Origin: SZUA-430 sp964646885
Lineage (GTDB): Bacteria; Pseudomonadota; Alphaproteobacteria; Micropepsales; Micropepsaceae
Reading direction: 5' to 3'
DNA length: 23,228 nucleotides
NCBI GenBank assembly: GCA_964646885.1
Contig: CAZYFM010000048.1
Coordinates: 1-23,228, forward strand
Below are positions 1 to 8,781 of the stretch, in pieces (within the stretch, counting starts at the first letter, position 1; every line of letters begins with the position of its first letter). The notes beneath the pieces are model-generated. The model was not told the origin of the DNA. It saw nothing but the letters and a program-made list of their open reading frames with translations, and did no database searches. The position numbers were made by a program, and so were the translations under genes.

Positions 1-855
<855 letters not shown>

Positions 856-1029
856 TTTGGTCCATTGCCAGACTGACGACACGGCACCCGCATTCAGCAG
901 GGCCGCTTCATTCAAATAGGTGCGACGGGCGATTTCTGCCAGTAGAAACTTACCATTCCCGGGTTCACAGGTTATTTCGAAATCCGAAGCGGGAAGCCTC
1001 ACGTTCACCAGGAACGGAAGCCGTAACGC

Positions 1030-2373
1030 TCAGGCGAAGCCCAGGAACCTGGCTTCAGCCCGGATTTCCTCATGAAATCCGAGGCATGGGGCTGAAACGA
1101 GCCTGCCGGCGCGCCAAATTCCGGGGCACGTCGCTGCGATCCTTCGCGGCTCGTGTGGCGGAAATTCGGCGCCTGCGGGCAGGCCCGCAATCCCTTCTGC
1201 TCCCATCGCCTTAACTTCATATTCACCAGATGCCGCTTCCGCGGGCAGGCTGACGGCAAACCTGCCGTCCCAGACCCGCGTCTGACCCGGGGTGATCCGG
1301 ATGACTGGATTCTCACGTTCAAGGGCCCCCTCCTCGCGTGCAACCAACACTGTGTCGGGATCCCGGCGGACAAGCCGGCATCCTCCCAGCGTGCGGCCAG
1401 AAACACCGCCGGGATTGCGAAGCCACTCCAGCAGCGCGGTCACCTGTTCGAATTCGGGCGGATAGTTCGAACCGCCGAACCGCTTCAGCATGCGTGCGAG
1501 GACCCGCAACGCCAACTCTTCGTGGGCCTCGCCCAGAAGTCTTGTGGCCACCAGCGCGTACCCCCAGGGCATGGCCCGGACGCTGCGGGTATCGAGTTCC
1601 CGCGCCAGCGTGTCCACGAGGCTGTTGGCGCGCGAGAGGTGCGATGCGGTTTCGGCAAGACGCGCAGCCGACAATCCGATGCTGTCCAGCGACGGAAGCA
1701 GCTTCCTCACCTGCACGCGCATGAAGCGTTCGTCCTCGTTAGAAGGATCCTCCACCCAGGGCAGGTTGCGCGCCTTCAGCGTGGCTACCAGTCGTGCATG
1801 AGAAAACGACAGAAGCGGGCGCACGAGTTCCAGTCCGTTCGTCAGTTCCACCGGAAACGATCGGCGAGCCTGCATGCCCGACAGGCCCTCAAGACCACTG
1901 CCCCTCGCCAGGCGCATCAGCAATGTCTCGGCCTGATCATCCAGCGTGTGCCCGGTTGCAAGCCTGCCCAGGCCCTGCACGCGCATCCAGTCCGCGATGA
2001 GGCTGTATCGGGCTGCCCTCGCCCTCGCCTGCAGGTTCGAAGCGCCTGCCTCATTCCGCCATTTCAGGATGGCGTGACGAATGCCGAGGCCTGCGGCCCA
2101 GCGGGCAACTTCTTCTGCTTCCTGAGATGCGGCAGGACGCAATCCATGGTCCACCGTAACGGCGATTGGCGGCTCGCGTCTTTGTTGCAGGCACCACTCG
2201 ACTGCCAGGTGAAGGAGCGCCGTTGAGTCTGCGCCGCCTGAAACAGCCATCGCGAAAGGCGCGTCCGCGAGCAGCGGCGACGCCGCGCGCGCGAACTCGT
2301 CAGCTGTTACGGGATAAGGCGCGCTAGCCTGCGGCACACTTTGCTTCGGCGTAGCGCTTTGCGGCACGATCAA
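1030..2373 (-). CDS. tilS: tRNA(Ile)-lysidine synthase TilS
   Basis: TilS uses ATP and lysine to convert C34 of the AUA-decoding tRNA(Ile) to lysidine, which switches its decoding from AUG to AUA. The 447-residue product has the N-type PP-loop SGGADST (residues 45-51) and the family motif HTLDDQAET (142-150), then SGLEGLSGM. The length is close to the 430-450 usual for the family. From the ATG at 2373 it overlaps the 3' end of cpoB by 50 nt. A GTG at 2337 (residue 13) would reduce the overlap to 14 nt and is a reasonable alternative, since residues 1-20 look like unconserved lead-in. It is probably co-transcribed with cpoB and perhaps ftsH. Confidence 0.95.
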   Translation of the reverse strand: MIVPQSATPKQSVPQASAPYPVTADEFARAASPLLADAPFAMAVSGGADSTALLHLAVEWCLQQRREPPIAVTVDHGLRPAASQEAEEVARWAAGLGIRHAILKWRNEAGASNLQARARAARYSLIADWMRVQGLGRLATGHTLDDQAETLLMRLARGSGLEGLSGMQARRSFPVELTNGLELVRPLLSFSHARLVATLKARNLPWVEDPSNEDERFMRVQVRKLLPSLDSIGLSAARLAETASHLSRANSLVDTLARELDTRSVRAMPWGYALVATRLLGEAHEELALRVLARMLKRFGGSNYPPEFEQVTALLEWLRNPGGVSGRTLGGCRLVRRDPDTVLVAREEGALERENPVIRITPGQTRVWDGRFAVSLPAEAASGEYEVKAMGAEGIAGLPAGAEFPPHEPRRIAATCPGIWRAGRLVSAPCLGFHEEIRAEARFLGFA

Positions 2374-3253
2374 GCACGGCCTTGGACGCGTTCGGGAAAC
2401 GACCCTTGACCGAGTTCAGCGTCGTGCAGGCTTCCTTCTTCTGGTTCAGCTCGAACAGCGAGAGACCCAGCTTGAGCATGGCTTCCGGCGCCTTGGGGGT
2501 CTTCGAGAACCGCTTCAGCACGTCGGCGAAGGCGACGGCCGCGCCCTTGTAGTCCTTTTGCGTGAAGGAGATTTCCCCGACCCAGTACTGCGCAGGGCCC
2601 GTGAGTTCATCCTTCGGATTTGCAGCGACGAACGACCGGAAGGCTGATTGCGCCTCTGCATATTGTGCGCGGCTGAGGAGTTCCATTGCCGCGTCGTATT
2701 GCTGGCGCGGCGTGGCGGCGGGTTCGCCTGCGGCGGCCTCGTCTGCCGGGATTGTCCCGAGCGAGCCGGGCTGGCGCGCTCCCTGGTTGGATCCCGCGGC
2801 ATCCGGGGACAGCTTGAGTGCCTTGGGTGCGCCGGGCGCTGCGGCCGGCGGGCCGGCAGGTGCTGCTATCGCTGCTGCGGGCGCGCCACCTTCCAGCGCG
2901 CCGAGGCGGAAGTTCGTTTCCTTGCGGGAGAATTCGAGCTGCTCGTTCAGCTGCTTGACCTGGAATGCGAGGCTCTCAACCTGGCCGCGGAGCTCGCGCA
3001 GGGTTTCCTCGAGGTCATTGAGGCGGGCGGCGCTGGCGGCTGACGATCCAGGTGCGCCGCCGGGAGAGCCGGCTGCCGGCGGATGGCCCTTGTACACTTC
3101 GTACTGGAGTTCACGCAGGTCGCGCTCAACGCGGTCGAGCTTGTCGGAGACCGCATCGAGGTCGCCCGCGGACACGCTGACAGGCGACAGGACCGAACTG
3201 CCCCACATGGCCAGGGCGAGGACAAGTGAACGAGCGAAAGTCACGCGATACAT
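2324..3253 (-). CDS. cpoB: Tol-Pal system protein CpoB/YbgF, periplasmic
   Basis: In E. coli CpoB links the Tol-Pal machine to peptidoglycan synthesis (PBP1B/LpoB) during constriction; the same role is inferred here. The 309-residue protein has a Sec signal peptide with a cut near VSVSA|GDLD (residue 29/30). Heptad-like coiled-coil segments follow at about 33-55 and 76-120, which is the YbgF trimerisation part. A Pro/Ala/Gly-rich linker runs from about 121 to 183, and tetratricopeptide repeats from 184 to the end (AEAQSAFRSFVAANP, KDYKGAAVAFADVLKRF, KKEACTTLNSVKGRFP). The ATG at 3253 has GGAG about 9 nt upstream. It lies 178 nt downstream of pal, behind a terminator, so it may use its own promoter. 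It overlaps tilS. Confidence 0.94.
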   Translation of the reverse strand: MYRVTFARSLVLALAMWGSSVLSPVSVSAGDLDAVSDKLDRVERDLRELQYEVYKGHPPAAGSPGGAPGSSAASAARLNDLEETLRELRGQVESLAFQVKQLNEQLEFSRKETNFRLGALEGGAPAAAIAAPAGPPAAAPGAPKALKLSPDAAGSNQGARQPGSLGTIPADEAAAGEPAATPRQQYDAAMELLSRAQYAEAQSAFRSFVAANPKDELTGPAQYWVGEISFTQKDYKGAAVAFADVLKRFSKTPKAPEAMLKLGLSLFELNQKKEACTTLNSVKGRFPNASKAVLDRAAKRYAEAKCAAG

Positions 3254-3379
3254 TGGATGCGCTCCGTCAGAATGGGTCGGCCCCTGGAAGAACTGCCGCC
3301 AGACCGGGAATTTTCGGATCCCTGCCCGGCCGGCCCGCTATTGGCCTCATGTCATTGACGAAATTGAGGCAGTCCGGCG

Positions 3380-3409
3380 GAAAATAAAAGGGGGGCTGTC
3401 GCCCCCCTT
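3380..3409 (-). terminator. Rho-independent terminator after pal
   Basis: Positions 3388-3396 and 3401-3409 form a perfect 9-bp stem (AAGGGGGGC / GCCCCCCTT) with a 4-nt loop. Read on the minus strand the hairpin is followed by TTTTATTTT, so it terminates leftward transcription coming from pal (stop codon at 3432). It separates the tolQRAB-pal unit from cpoB-tilS. Confidence 0.9.
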
Positions 3410-3431
3410 GGAAAATCAAGGTTTTGCAGGA

Positions 3432-3938
3432 TCAGGATCCTGCGCCGCCCACGATCACGGAGTAGCCGCGACGGTTCTGCTGCCAGCAGCTTTCATCGGA
3501 CTCCGCACAGACCGGACGTTCCTTGCCGTAGCTCTTGGACTGCAGGCGCGCGGCGTCGACGCCGAGGCTGACCAGATATTCCTTCACGGCGTAGGCGCGA
3601 CGGTCGCCGAGCGCGAGGTTGTATTCGCGCGTGCCGCGTTCATCGCAGTGACCTTCGACCATCAGCTTCACGGACGGATACTTCTGGAGCCAGGCCGCCT
3701 GCTTCTGCAGGACCGGCTGCGCGTCCGGACGGATCGAGTGCTGGTCGAGGTCGAAGAAGACGGTGTCGCCAACATTGACGCGGAAGTCTTCAGCCGAGCC
3801 CGGCTTGATCGCGGACGTCGAAGGCTGCGACGTCGTCACCGGCGGCGCTTCCTTTTCCGACGATGTCGAGCATGCTGCCAGCGTACCTGCGACGAGAAGC
3901 AGACCGGCAATCTTCAGTGTTCTAGCCACTCGAAACAT
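3432..3938 (-). CDS. pal: Peptidoglycan-associated lipoprotein Pal
   Basis: Pal is an outer-membrane lipoprotein that binds peptidoglycan and TolB, and is moved to the division site by the Tol motor. The 168-residue product has a lipoprotein signal with lipobox LAAC (Cys23 is the predicted lipidated residue) and a short flexible linker. An OmpA-like domain covers about 58-166. It contains FFDLDQHSIR, VEGHCDERGTREYNLALGDRRA and the C-terminal NRRGYSVIV. Asp99 and Arg114 match the pair that contacts diaminopimelate in OmpA-like domains. A GGGAG ribosome-binding site lies just upstream of the ATG at 3938. A 160-nt gap separates it from tolB, and a strong terminator follows it. Confidence 0.97.
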   Translation of the reverse strand: MFRVARTLKIAGLLLVAGTLAACSTSSEKEAPPVTTSQPSTSAIKPGSAEDFRVNVGDTVFFDLDQHSIRPDAQPVLQKQAAWLQKYPSVKLMVEGHCDERGTREYNLALGDRRAYAVKEYLVSLGVDAARLQSKSYGKERPVCAESDESCWQQNRRGYSVIVGGAGS

Positions 3939-4098
3939 TCAGCAAACTCCCTCGCTGCGGATTCATCAGCCCGAAGATATCGTAAGATGGTTATACTTAG
4001 GCCTCATGACAGGTCCATAAGCAAGGCCCCGCCAAACGGATCACCCAAGAAACTTATTCCTAACCCTGAGTTAATGTCGGTGATGGTTATCGCACACT

Positions 4099-5433
4099 TC
4101 ATCGATTCAGTGGCGACCACGCCGGATCCGATGCGTCGCCGGGCGTAATCACACGACGAAGATTCTGCCCGGTGAGATCGATCGACCAGATTGTCGAGCT
4201 GCCACCATTCGGGCCACGACCAGGAGTTGTGCGTGTGAAGAGGATCACGCGGCCGTTGGGTGACCACGTTGGGCCTTCATCCGAAAAGCTGGTCGTGAGG
4301 ATGCGTTCACCCTGTCCGTCAGGACGCATCACGCCGATCGAGAAAGATTGACCGTTCTGGCGTGTGAAAGCGATCAGGTCGCCGCGCGGGCTCCACACCG
4401 GGGTCGTGTAACGGCCCTGTCCGAAGGAGATGCGCTGCTGGCCGGAGCCATCGGCATTCATGACGTAAAGCTGTGGAGAACCACCGCGGTCCGAGTTGAA
4501 CACCACGCGTCCGCCGTCCGGCGCGAAGGATGGCGAGGTGTCGATTCCCGGATCGCTGGTCAGGCGCACTGGGCGGCGCGATCGCAGGTCGACGACGTAG
4601 ACGTCCACATTGTTGTCGCGCGAGTAGGAGAAGACCACGCGGTTGCCGTCCGGCGCGAAACGCGGCGCGAACGTCATGCCGGAGTACTGGCCAATCACCT
4701 CGCGCTGGCCCGTCTGCAGGTCAAACACGAACACGGCCGGCACCGATCGCTCGTAAGACATGTAGGTGATGGCCTGCATGGTCGGCGAGAAGCGCGGCGA
4801 GAGTACGATGAAATCGCCATTGGTCAGGAAGCTGGGATTGGCGCCATCCTGGTCCATGATGGACAGGCGATAGCGGCGCTTCGTCTTCGGGCCGGACTCC
4901 GAGATGAACACGATGCGGGTGTCGAAGTAGCCCTTTTCTCCCGTCAGGCGCTCGTAGATCGCGTCCGCCACGAGGTGGCCGAGGCGGCGCCAGTTTTCCG
5001 GCGTCGTCTTGAAGCTCATGCCGACGACCTGCTTCTCCGAGAAAATGTCCCAGAGACGGAAGTCGACCTGAAGCTGGCCGTCCGGCAGCAACGCGGCCTG
5101 GCCGGTGACGAGGCCCTCTGCCTTGATGACGCGCCAGGAATTGAAAGTCGGTACGGTGCCGAAGCTCGGAATCTTCTCGATGAAGGAGGCGCGGTCCAGC
5201 GGCATGAACAGGCCCGAGCGCTCGAGGTCACTGCGGACGACCGCCGCAACCTGCGCCGCCGTCTGCTGGTCGCGGGCATTGGCGCCGAAGAAGTCGGTGA
5301 TCGCGATCGGGATCGGCTGGACGACACCCTCATCGAGCTTGATCTGCAATGAGGCCTGCGCTGCAGGTGCCAGCATGAGTGCGGCCAGCACCATGAGGGC
5401 CCAGACTGCCTTTGCGCGCGCTTTGAAACTCAT
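4099..5433 (-). CDS. tolB: Tol-Pal translocation protein TolB, periplasmic
   Basis: TolB is the periplasmic partner of Pal and TolA. Residues near 7-24 form a signal peptide (KAVWALMVLAALMLAPAAQA) with cleavage before SLQIKL. The N-terminal alpha/beta domain contains IPIAITDFFG and follows the TolB pattern. The second half is a beta-propeller with repeated SPxFSPDG-like blades (SPRFSPTMQAITYMS, APRFAPDGNRVVFSYS, SPSFAPDGGRVVFNSD, TPVWSPRGDLIAFTR, GPTWSPNGRVILFTR). The open frame extends to 5688, but that part is antisense-like filler over tolA. The ATG at 5433 was preferred because GAGG lies 9 nt upstream; the ATG at 5442 (adding MTE) is nearly as good. Length is 444 aa, normal for TolB. It is 55-65 nt downstream of tolA, in the same operon. 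Confidence 0.96.
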   Translation of the reverse strand: MSFKARAKAVWALMVLAALMLAPAAQASLQIKLDEGVVQPIPIAITDFFGANARDQQTAAQVAAVVRSDLERSGLFMPLDRASFIEKIPSFGTVPTFNSWRVIKAEGLVTGQAALLPDGQLQVDFRLWDIFSEKQVVGMSFKTTPENWRRLGHLVADAIYERLTGEKGYFDTRIVFISESGPKTKRRYRLSIMDQDGANPSFLTNGDFIVLSPRFSPTMQAITYMSYERSVPAVFVFDLQTGQREVIGQYSGMTFAPRFAPDGNRVVFSYSRDNNVDVYVVDLRSRRPVRLTSDPGIDTSPSFAPDGGRVVFNSDRGGSPQLYVMNADGSGQQRISFGQGRYTTPVWSPRGDLIAFTRQNGQSFSIGVMRPDGQGERILTTSFSDEGPTWSPNGRVILFTRTTPGRGPNGGSSTIWSIDLTGQNLRRVITPGDASDPAWSPLNR

Positions 5434-5497
5434 CTCTGTCATCCTCGCTTCAATCCGATGTCGTGGACCAGGCTGGCCAAACTGCCGCTGCCGGCGG

Positions 5498-6361
5498 TCA
5501 ATAGCCTGCCATCTTTGTTGGGTCAAAAGTAATCGTGATGTCGTTCCAGGAGTCGTATTTTTCCGCCGGAAGCTGGAACGGGCTGCACATGTGCACGGCG
5601 CGCTTCGCCGAGTCCACTGCAGCGCGGAAATAGGGATCACCGAGACCGCCCTGGTCGATGAGTTCGGGCGGTGCGGCCACGGTTCCATCCTGGTTCAGGA
5701 ATATCCTGACACGGAACACCAGGGCCGCCGGGTCCGGCGCGCCGACGGGCACATTCCAGCACTTGCGCAACTGGCTCTTGAACGCGTCGATCTCGCTTGC
5801 CGTCATGGCAGACTGCGCACCAGCGCCCTTGACCGACTTTGTCGAACGCGGCTTGGCCCCGTCCTTGTCCTCGGTGCTGGACTTGTTCTCGTCGATCTTG
5901 TTCACGAGGTTCGCAATCTTGTCGATGTCGAATTCCTCTTTCTTCTTCGCGTCGGGCTTCGGCTTGGCGCGCGGCTGAATCATGGCGAAGCGCGGTTGCG
6001 GTTTTTGCTCCTGCGGCTTCGGCGCATCCTTGTTCTCGTCAATCGCGAAACCATCGTCATCCGGCGGCGGCGGTGGCGGCTCGGGCATCGACATCTGCGA
6101 GGCCGCCATCTCGGGCATCGGCAACTGCTCGGGCTCCGGCGGTGGCTCGGGCGCCTTCTCCTGCGCGATTACATTTGTTTCTTCCGCGATCTCGAGATCG
6201 ACCGGCACGATGTCGGATGGCAGCAGCAAGGGCGGCGCCATTTGCGGCCACACGATGAAGGCAGCCGCGAGCGCTCCTGCATGCAGGATGGCCGACAGAA
6301 GCGCCGCGCCCCACAGCGAGTGGGACTCGGGCGTCCTATTGCTGCTTCTTGTCTGTGTCAC
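5498..6361 (-). CDS. tolA: Tol-Pal cell envelope protein TolA (TonB/TolA C-terminal domain)
   Basis: TolA transmits energy from TolQR across the periplasm to TolB/Pal. The 287-residue protein has one N-terminal membrane helix (about 17-38). A proline-rich and charged spacer runs from about 42 to 185, including six consecutive prolines at 95-100 and a KKKEEFDIDKIANLVNKIDE segment. A compact TolA domain III lies at about 188-285 (SEIDAFKSQLRKCWNVPVG, VFRVRIFLNQDGTV, SWNDITITFDP). Cys201 and Cys259 are placed as the conserved disulfide pair of that domain. It is shorter than the 421-residue E. coli protein and lacks its long Ala/Lys-rich helix, which is usual in alphaproteobacteria. The ATG at 6361 overlaps tolR by 26 nt, implying translational coupling. 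Confidence 0.94.
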   Translation of the reverse strand: MTQTRSSNRTPESHSLWGAALLSAILHAGALAAAFIVWPQMAPPLLLPSDIVPVDLEIAEETNVIAQEKAPEPPPEPEQLPMPEMAASQMSMPEPPPPPPDDDGFAIDENKDAPKPQEQKPQPRFAMIQPRAKPKPDAKKKEEFDIDKIANLVNKIDENKSSTEDKDGAKPRSTKSVKGAGAQSAMTASEIDAFKSQLRKCWNVPVGAPDPAALVFRVRIFLNQDGTVAAPPELIDQGGLGDPYFRAAVDSAKRAVHMCSPFQLPAEKYDSWNDITITFDPTKMAGY

Positions 6362-6800
6362 GGGGAGGCCCTGTCACCAGACCTATGCGCCTGAAGCCAG
6401 CAACATTGAGTTCCCCCATCACCTGCATGACCGTCCCGTAGTCCACGGCCGTGTCGCCACGCACGAGGATGCGCTGGTCGTAGCCGTTCTTCGCGATGGC
6501 CGTCAGGCGGGGCACAAGCTCATCCATCCCGATCTCGGTCTCCTGCAGGAACACCTGCCCGGACTTGTTGATCGAGATCGTCAGCGGTTCCTTGTCTTCC
6601 TGGTTCAGCAGGCGCGCCTTCGATTTCGGCAGATCGACCGGAACGCCGGGCGTGAGCAATGGCGCCGTCACCATGAAGATGATCAGGAGCACGAGCATCA
6701 CGTCGACCATCGGCGTGATGTTGATGTCCGACTGCGGACGATGATTGCCGCCGCGCGCGCGCTTGCGAATGCCGCTTCCGTTCGAGATCACACCGGCCAT
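6336..6800 (-). CDS. tolR: Biopolymer transport protein TolR (ExbD family)
   Basis: TolR is the stator partner of TolQ in the proton-driven Tol motor. The 154-residue protein has a short basic cytoplasmic start (IRKRARGG) and the family signature SDINITPMVDVMLVLLIIFM. The conserved membrane aspartate (Asp33) needed for proton translocation falls inside this signature. A periplasmic ExbD/TolR domain follows (GVPVDLPKS, LTISINKSGQVFLQ, ILVRGDTAVDYGTVMQVMGELNVAGFRRIGLVT). The start codon overlaps the tolQ stop in a TGATG arrangement, and the 3' end overlaps tolA by 26 nt, so tolQ, tolR and tolA are tightly coupled. Confidence 0.97.
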   Translation of the reverse strand: MAGVISNGSGIRKRARGGNHRPQSDINITPMVDVMLVLLIIFMVTAPLLTPGVPVDLPKSKARLLNQEDKEPLTISINKSGQVFLQETEIGMDELVPRLTAIAKNGYDQRILVRGDTAVDYGTVMQVMGELNVAGFRRIGLVTGPPRDTDKKQQ

Positions 6801-7687
6801 CAGCGCGCCTTCTCGTCAAGCTGGCGCGACAGGATGGCGGAGAACTCCTCCGCGAAACCTTCAAGACGTGCCGCGATCCTGTTCACCGATGCGGACAGGT
6901 GATTGTAGGCTATCGATGCAGGGATCGCCGCGACGAGGCCCATGGCCGTTGCAAACAGGGCCTCCGCGATGCCCGGTGCCACGACGGCCAGGGACGTGTC
7001 ATGGCTTGCGGCGATCTGGCGGAACGAGTTCATGATGCCCCAGACGGTACCGAACAGACCGATGAAGGTCGCGTTCACGCCGACCGTCGCCAGAAAGCCC
7101 AGCGAGGACTCAAGGCGCGTGAGCTCGCGCCCGATCGTGACGTTCATGACCTTGGTGATGCGGTCCTTGACGCTAGGCAGGAGGCCGGTCGACACGGGGC
7201 CAGCCTCGAACGAGCGCTTCCATTCCCGCATGGCGGCCACGAACACATGCGCCATCGGGTGATGGTCATGGCGGGTCTGCAGCGTCGCATAGACGTCATC
7301 GAGCGAGCGTCCAGACCAGAAGAGCTGTTCGAACTTGTCGGCCTGCGCGCGCACGGATGAGAGCCGCATCCATTTTCCGAGAATGATGGCCCAGGACCAG
7401 AATGACGCGAGCAGCAGCACGCCCATCACGGACTTCACGACGATGTCGGCCTTCATGAACAGGGCGACCGGCGACATGTCGATGGTCTCTCCGGCCTTGC
7501 CGGTCGTCATCGCTTCGGCCGGCGCGCCGTCGGGCGGCGTCAGGGGAACCGAATAGGCAGGGTCAACCGGTGCCGGCGCTGGCGCCTGGACCTGCCCTGC
7601 CGTGTCGGCAATTGCCGACAGCGCGTCTGCCACGGATCCCAGCGCGTGGAGGGCGTCGTGCAGGTGCGCAAACGTCAAGAGGTCCAT
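6800..7687 (-). CDS. tolQ: Tol-Pal motor subunit TolQ (ExbB/MotA family)
   Basis: TolQ forms the inner-membrane proton channel with TolR. The product is 295 residues from the ATG at 7687, chosen because AAGGAC lies about 6 nt upstream; an upstream in-frame start at 7744 would add 19 basic residues with no clear purpose. The family core begins at about residue 71 (MSPVALFMKADIVVKSVMGV), then membrane helix 1 (about 86-105). A cytoplasmic region follows, then two further helices in the MotA/TolQ/ExbB signature (LGFLATVGVNATFIGLFGTVWGIMNSF, GIAEALFATAMGLVAAIPASIAYNHL). The first 70 residues are an N-terminal extension relative to E. coli TolQ, rich in Ala, Pro and Gln. It is the first gene of the tol block. 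Confidence 0.96.
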   Translation of the reverse strand: MDLLTFAHLHDALHALGSVADALSAIADTAGQVQAPAPAPVDPAYSVPLTPPDGAPAEAMTTGKAGETIDMSPVALFMKADIVVKSVMGVLLLASFWSWAIILGKWMRLSSVRAQADKFEQLFWSGRSLDDVYATLQTRHDHHPMAHVFVAAMREWKRSFEAGPVSTGLLPSVKDRITKVMNVTIGRELTRLESSLGFLATVGVNATFIGLFGTVWGIMNSFRQIAASHDTSLAVVAPGIAEALFATAMGLVAAIPASIAYNHLSASVNRIAARLEGFAEEFSAILSRQLDEKAR

Positions 7688-7756
7688 CGATCGTCCTTTC
7701 CGTCTGCATGTTCGCGTCGATTGCTCCCGCGTTTCGCGCCGCATCCGGCGTGAAGC

Positions 7757-7785
7757 AATCTAGGCAGACCAAGTTGTTCAAAGTT
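7757..7785 (-). promoter_or_regulatory. Possible tolQ promoter with a 10-bp-period direct repeat
   Basis: On the minus strand, about 70 nt upstream of tolQ, a -10-like TAGATT (7757-7762) stands 17 nt from a poor -35 (AACTTT, 7780-7785). Two copies of AAGTTG (plus strand, 7771-7776 and 7781-7786) are spaced exactly 10 bp apart and overlap the -35 area. This is a weak promoter call; the repeat itself is plain in the sequence. Confidence 0.25.
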
Positions 7786-7962
7786 GGGCCAATTCCTGGC
7801 TCGTTTGCCCCAGGGGTTACCCTTTCCCTAGCCTGAAAGCGCCTGGGCGCCAAGCCCGAAGCCTGCTTCATGACAGAGACTTTAAGGGACAGCACACGGA
7901 AAACTTGCGGCAGGCGATTCGACTCGCGCTGCTCGGGTTTACCAAAGGCTTCAGGGCGGGCT

Positions 7963-8703
7963 TCAGCCGTTCAGCTTGGCCATCGTCTCGTCGGACATCT
8001 CGAAGTTCGCATAGACGTTCTGGACGTCGTCATGATCATCGAGGGCGTCGAGCAGCTTCACCAGGCTTTCGGCCGCATCGCCCTCGACACTGACCGTGCT
8101 CTGCGGACGCCAGACCAGCTTGGCGAGTGATGCGGGCCCGAAGCGCTTTTCAAGTGCCTCGCGGACTTCGTTGAGGCTGTCCGGCGCACAAAACACATCA
8201 TGTGTCTGCTCATTGGTCTGACAGTCGTCGGCGCCTGACTCAATCGCGGCCTCCAGCATCTGGTCAGCCGTTGCCTTGTCGGCGGGATACTGGATCTGGC
8301 CGAGGCGGTCGAACTGGTAGGCGACGGTTTCACCCATCTGACCGCCGTATTTCGAGAACAGGGCCCGCACGTCGCCGCTGGTGCGATTGCGGTTGTCCGT
8401 CAGGGCCTCGACGATCATCGAGATGCCGCCGGGGCCACGCCCTTCGTACCGCGCTTCCTCATAGTTTTCGGCGTCGCCACCGAGCGCCTTCTTGATTGCG
8501 CGCTCGATGTTGTCCTTTGGCATGTTCTCCTTGCGGGCCGCGATGATTGCCGCGCGCAGCTTCGGGTTCTTGTCCGGATCCGGCAGGCCGGACTTCGCCG
8601 AGACCGTGATTTCACGGGCGAGCTTGGAAAAGAGCTTGGAGCGCTTGGCGTCCTGCGCTCCCTTGCGGAACATGATGTTCTTGAATTGGCTATGACCGGC
8701 CAT
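7963..8703 (-). CDS. yebC: YebC/PmpR-family protein (TACO1 family)
   Basis: The 246-residue product begins MAGHSQFKNIMFRKGAQDAKRSKLFSKLAREI, the near-invariant YebC start. It continues with KNPKLRAAIIAARKENMPKDNIERAIKKALG and RYEGRGPGGISMIVEALTDNRNRT. The length is typical (about 240-250). Family members were long described as DNA-binding regulators; work on YebC and mitochondrial TACO1 supports a role in translation of polyproline-type stalling sequences. The neighbouring TolA carries a six-proline run, which is suggestive only. yebC next to ruvC is a common proteobacterial arrangement, but here it points away from ruvC with a small gene between. No strong ribosome-binding site is visible. 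Confidence 0.96.
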   Translation of the reverse strand: MAGHSQFKNIMFRKGAQDAKRSKLFSKLAREITVSAKSGLPDPDKNPKLRAAIIAARKENMPKDNIERAIKKALGGDAENYEEARYEGRGPGGISMIVEALTDNRNRTSGDVRALFSKYGGQMGETVAYQFDRLGQIQYPADKATADQMLEAAIESGADDCQTNEQTHDVFCAPDSLNEVREALEKRFGPASLAKLVWRPQSTVSVEGDAAESLVKLLDALDDHDDVQNVYANFEMSDETMAKLNG

Positions 8704-8745
8704 TGGACTGCTTCAGATTGCTGTACGGGAATTGATCGGGGCGCA

Positions 8746-8775
8746 GATAAACCCCATTTGGACGATGTTTTTCAA
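8746..8775 (-). promoter_or_regulatory. Candidate sigma-70-type promoter for yebC
   Basis: On the minus strand a -35-like TTGAAA (8770-8775) is followed after 17-18 nt by GTTTAT/TTTATC (8746-8752). Transcription would start near 8740, leaving a leader of about 37 nt before the yebC ATG at 8703. It lies in the 78-nt gap after the small secreted gene. Confidence 0.45.
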
Positions 8776-8781
8776 GGGGGC

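Noticed and set aside
1153..2226. Plus-strand open frame of 357 codons opposite tilS
   Set aside because: Antisense shadow of tilS, whose PP-loop motifs are intact.
2562..4148. Plus-strand open frame of 528 codons across cpoB and pal
   Set aside because: Low-complexity Ala/Ser/Arg translation, antisense to two well-supported genes and spanning their terminator; no ribosome-binding site.
7563..7895. Minus-strand open frame upstream of tolQ
   Set aside because: It overlaps the tolQ start in another frame, has no conserved motif or signal peptide, and covers the likely promoter region.
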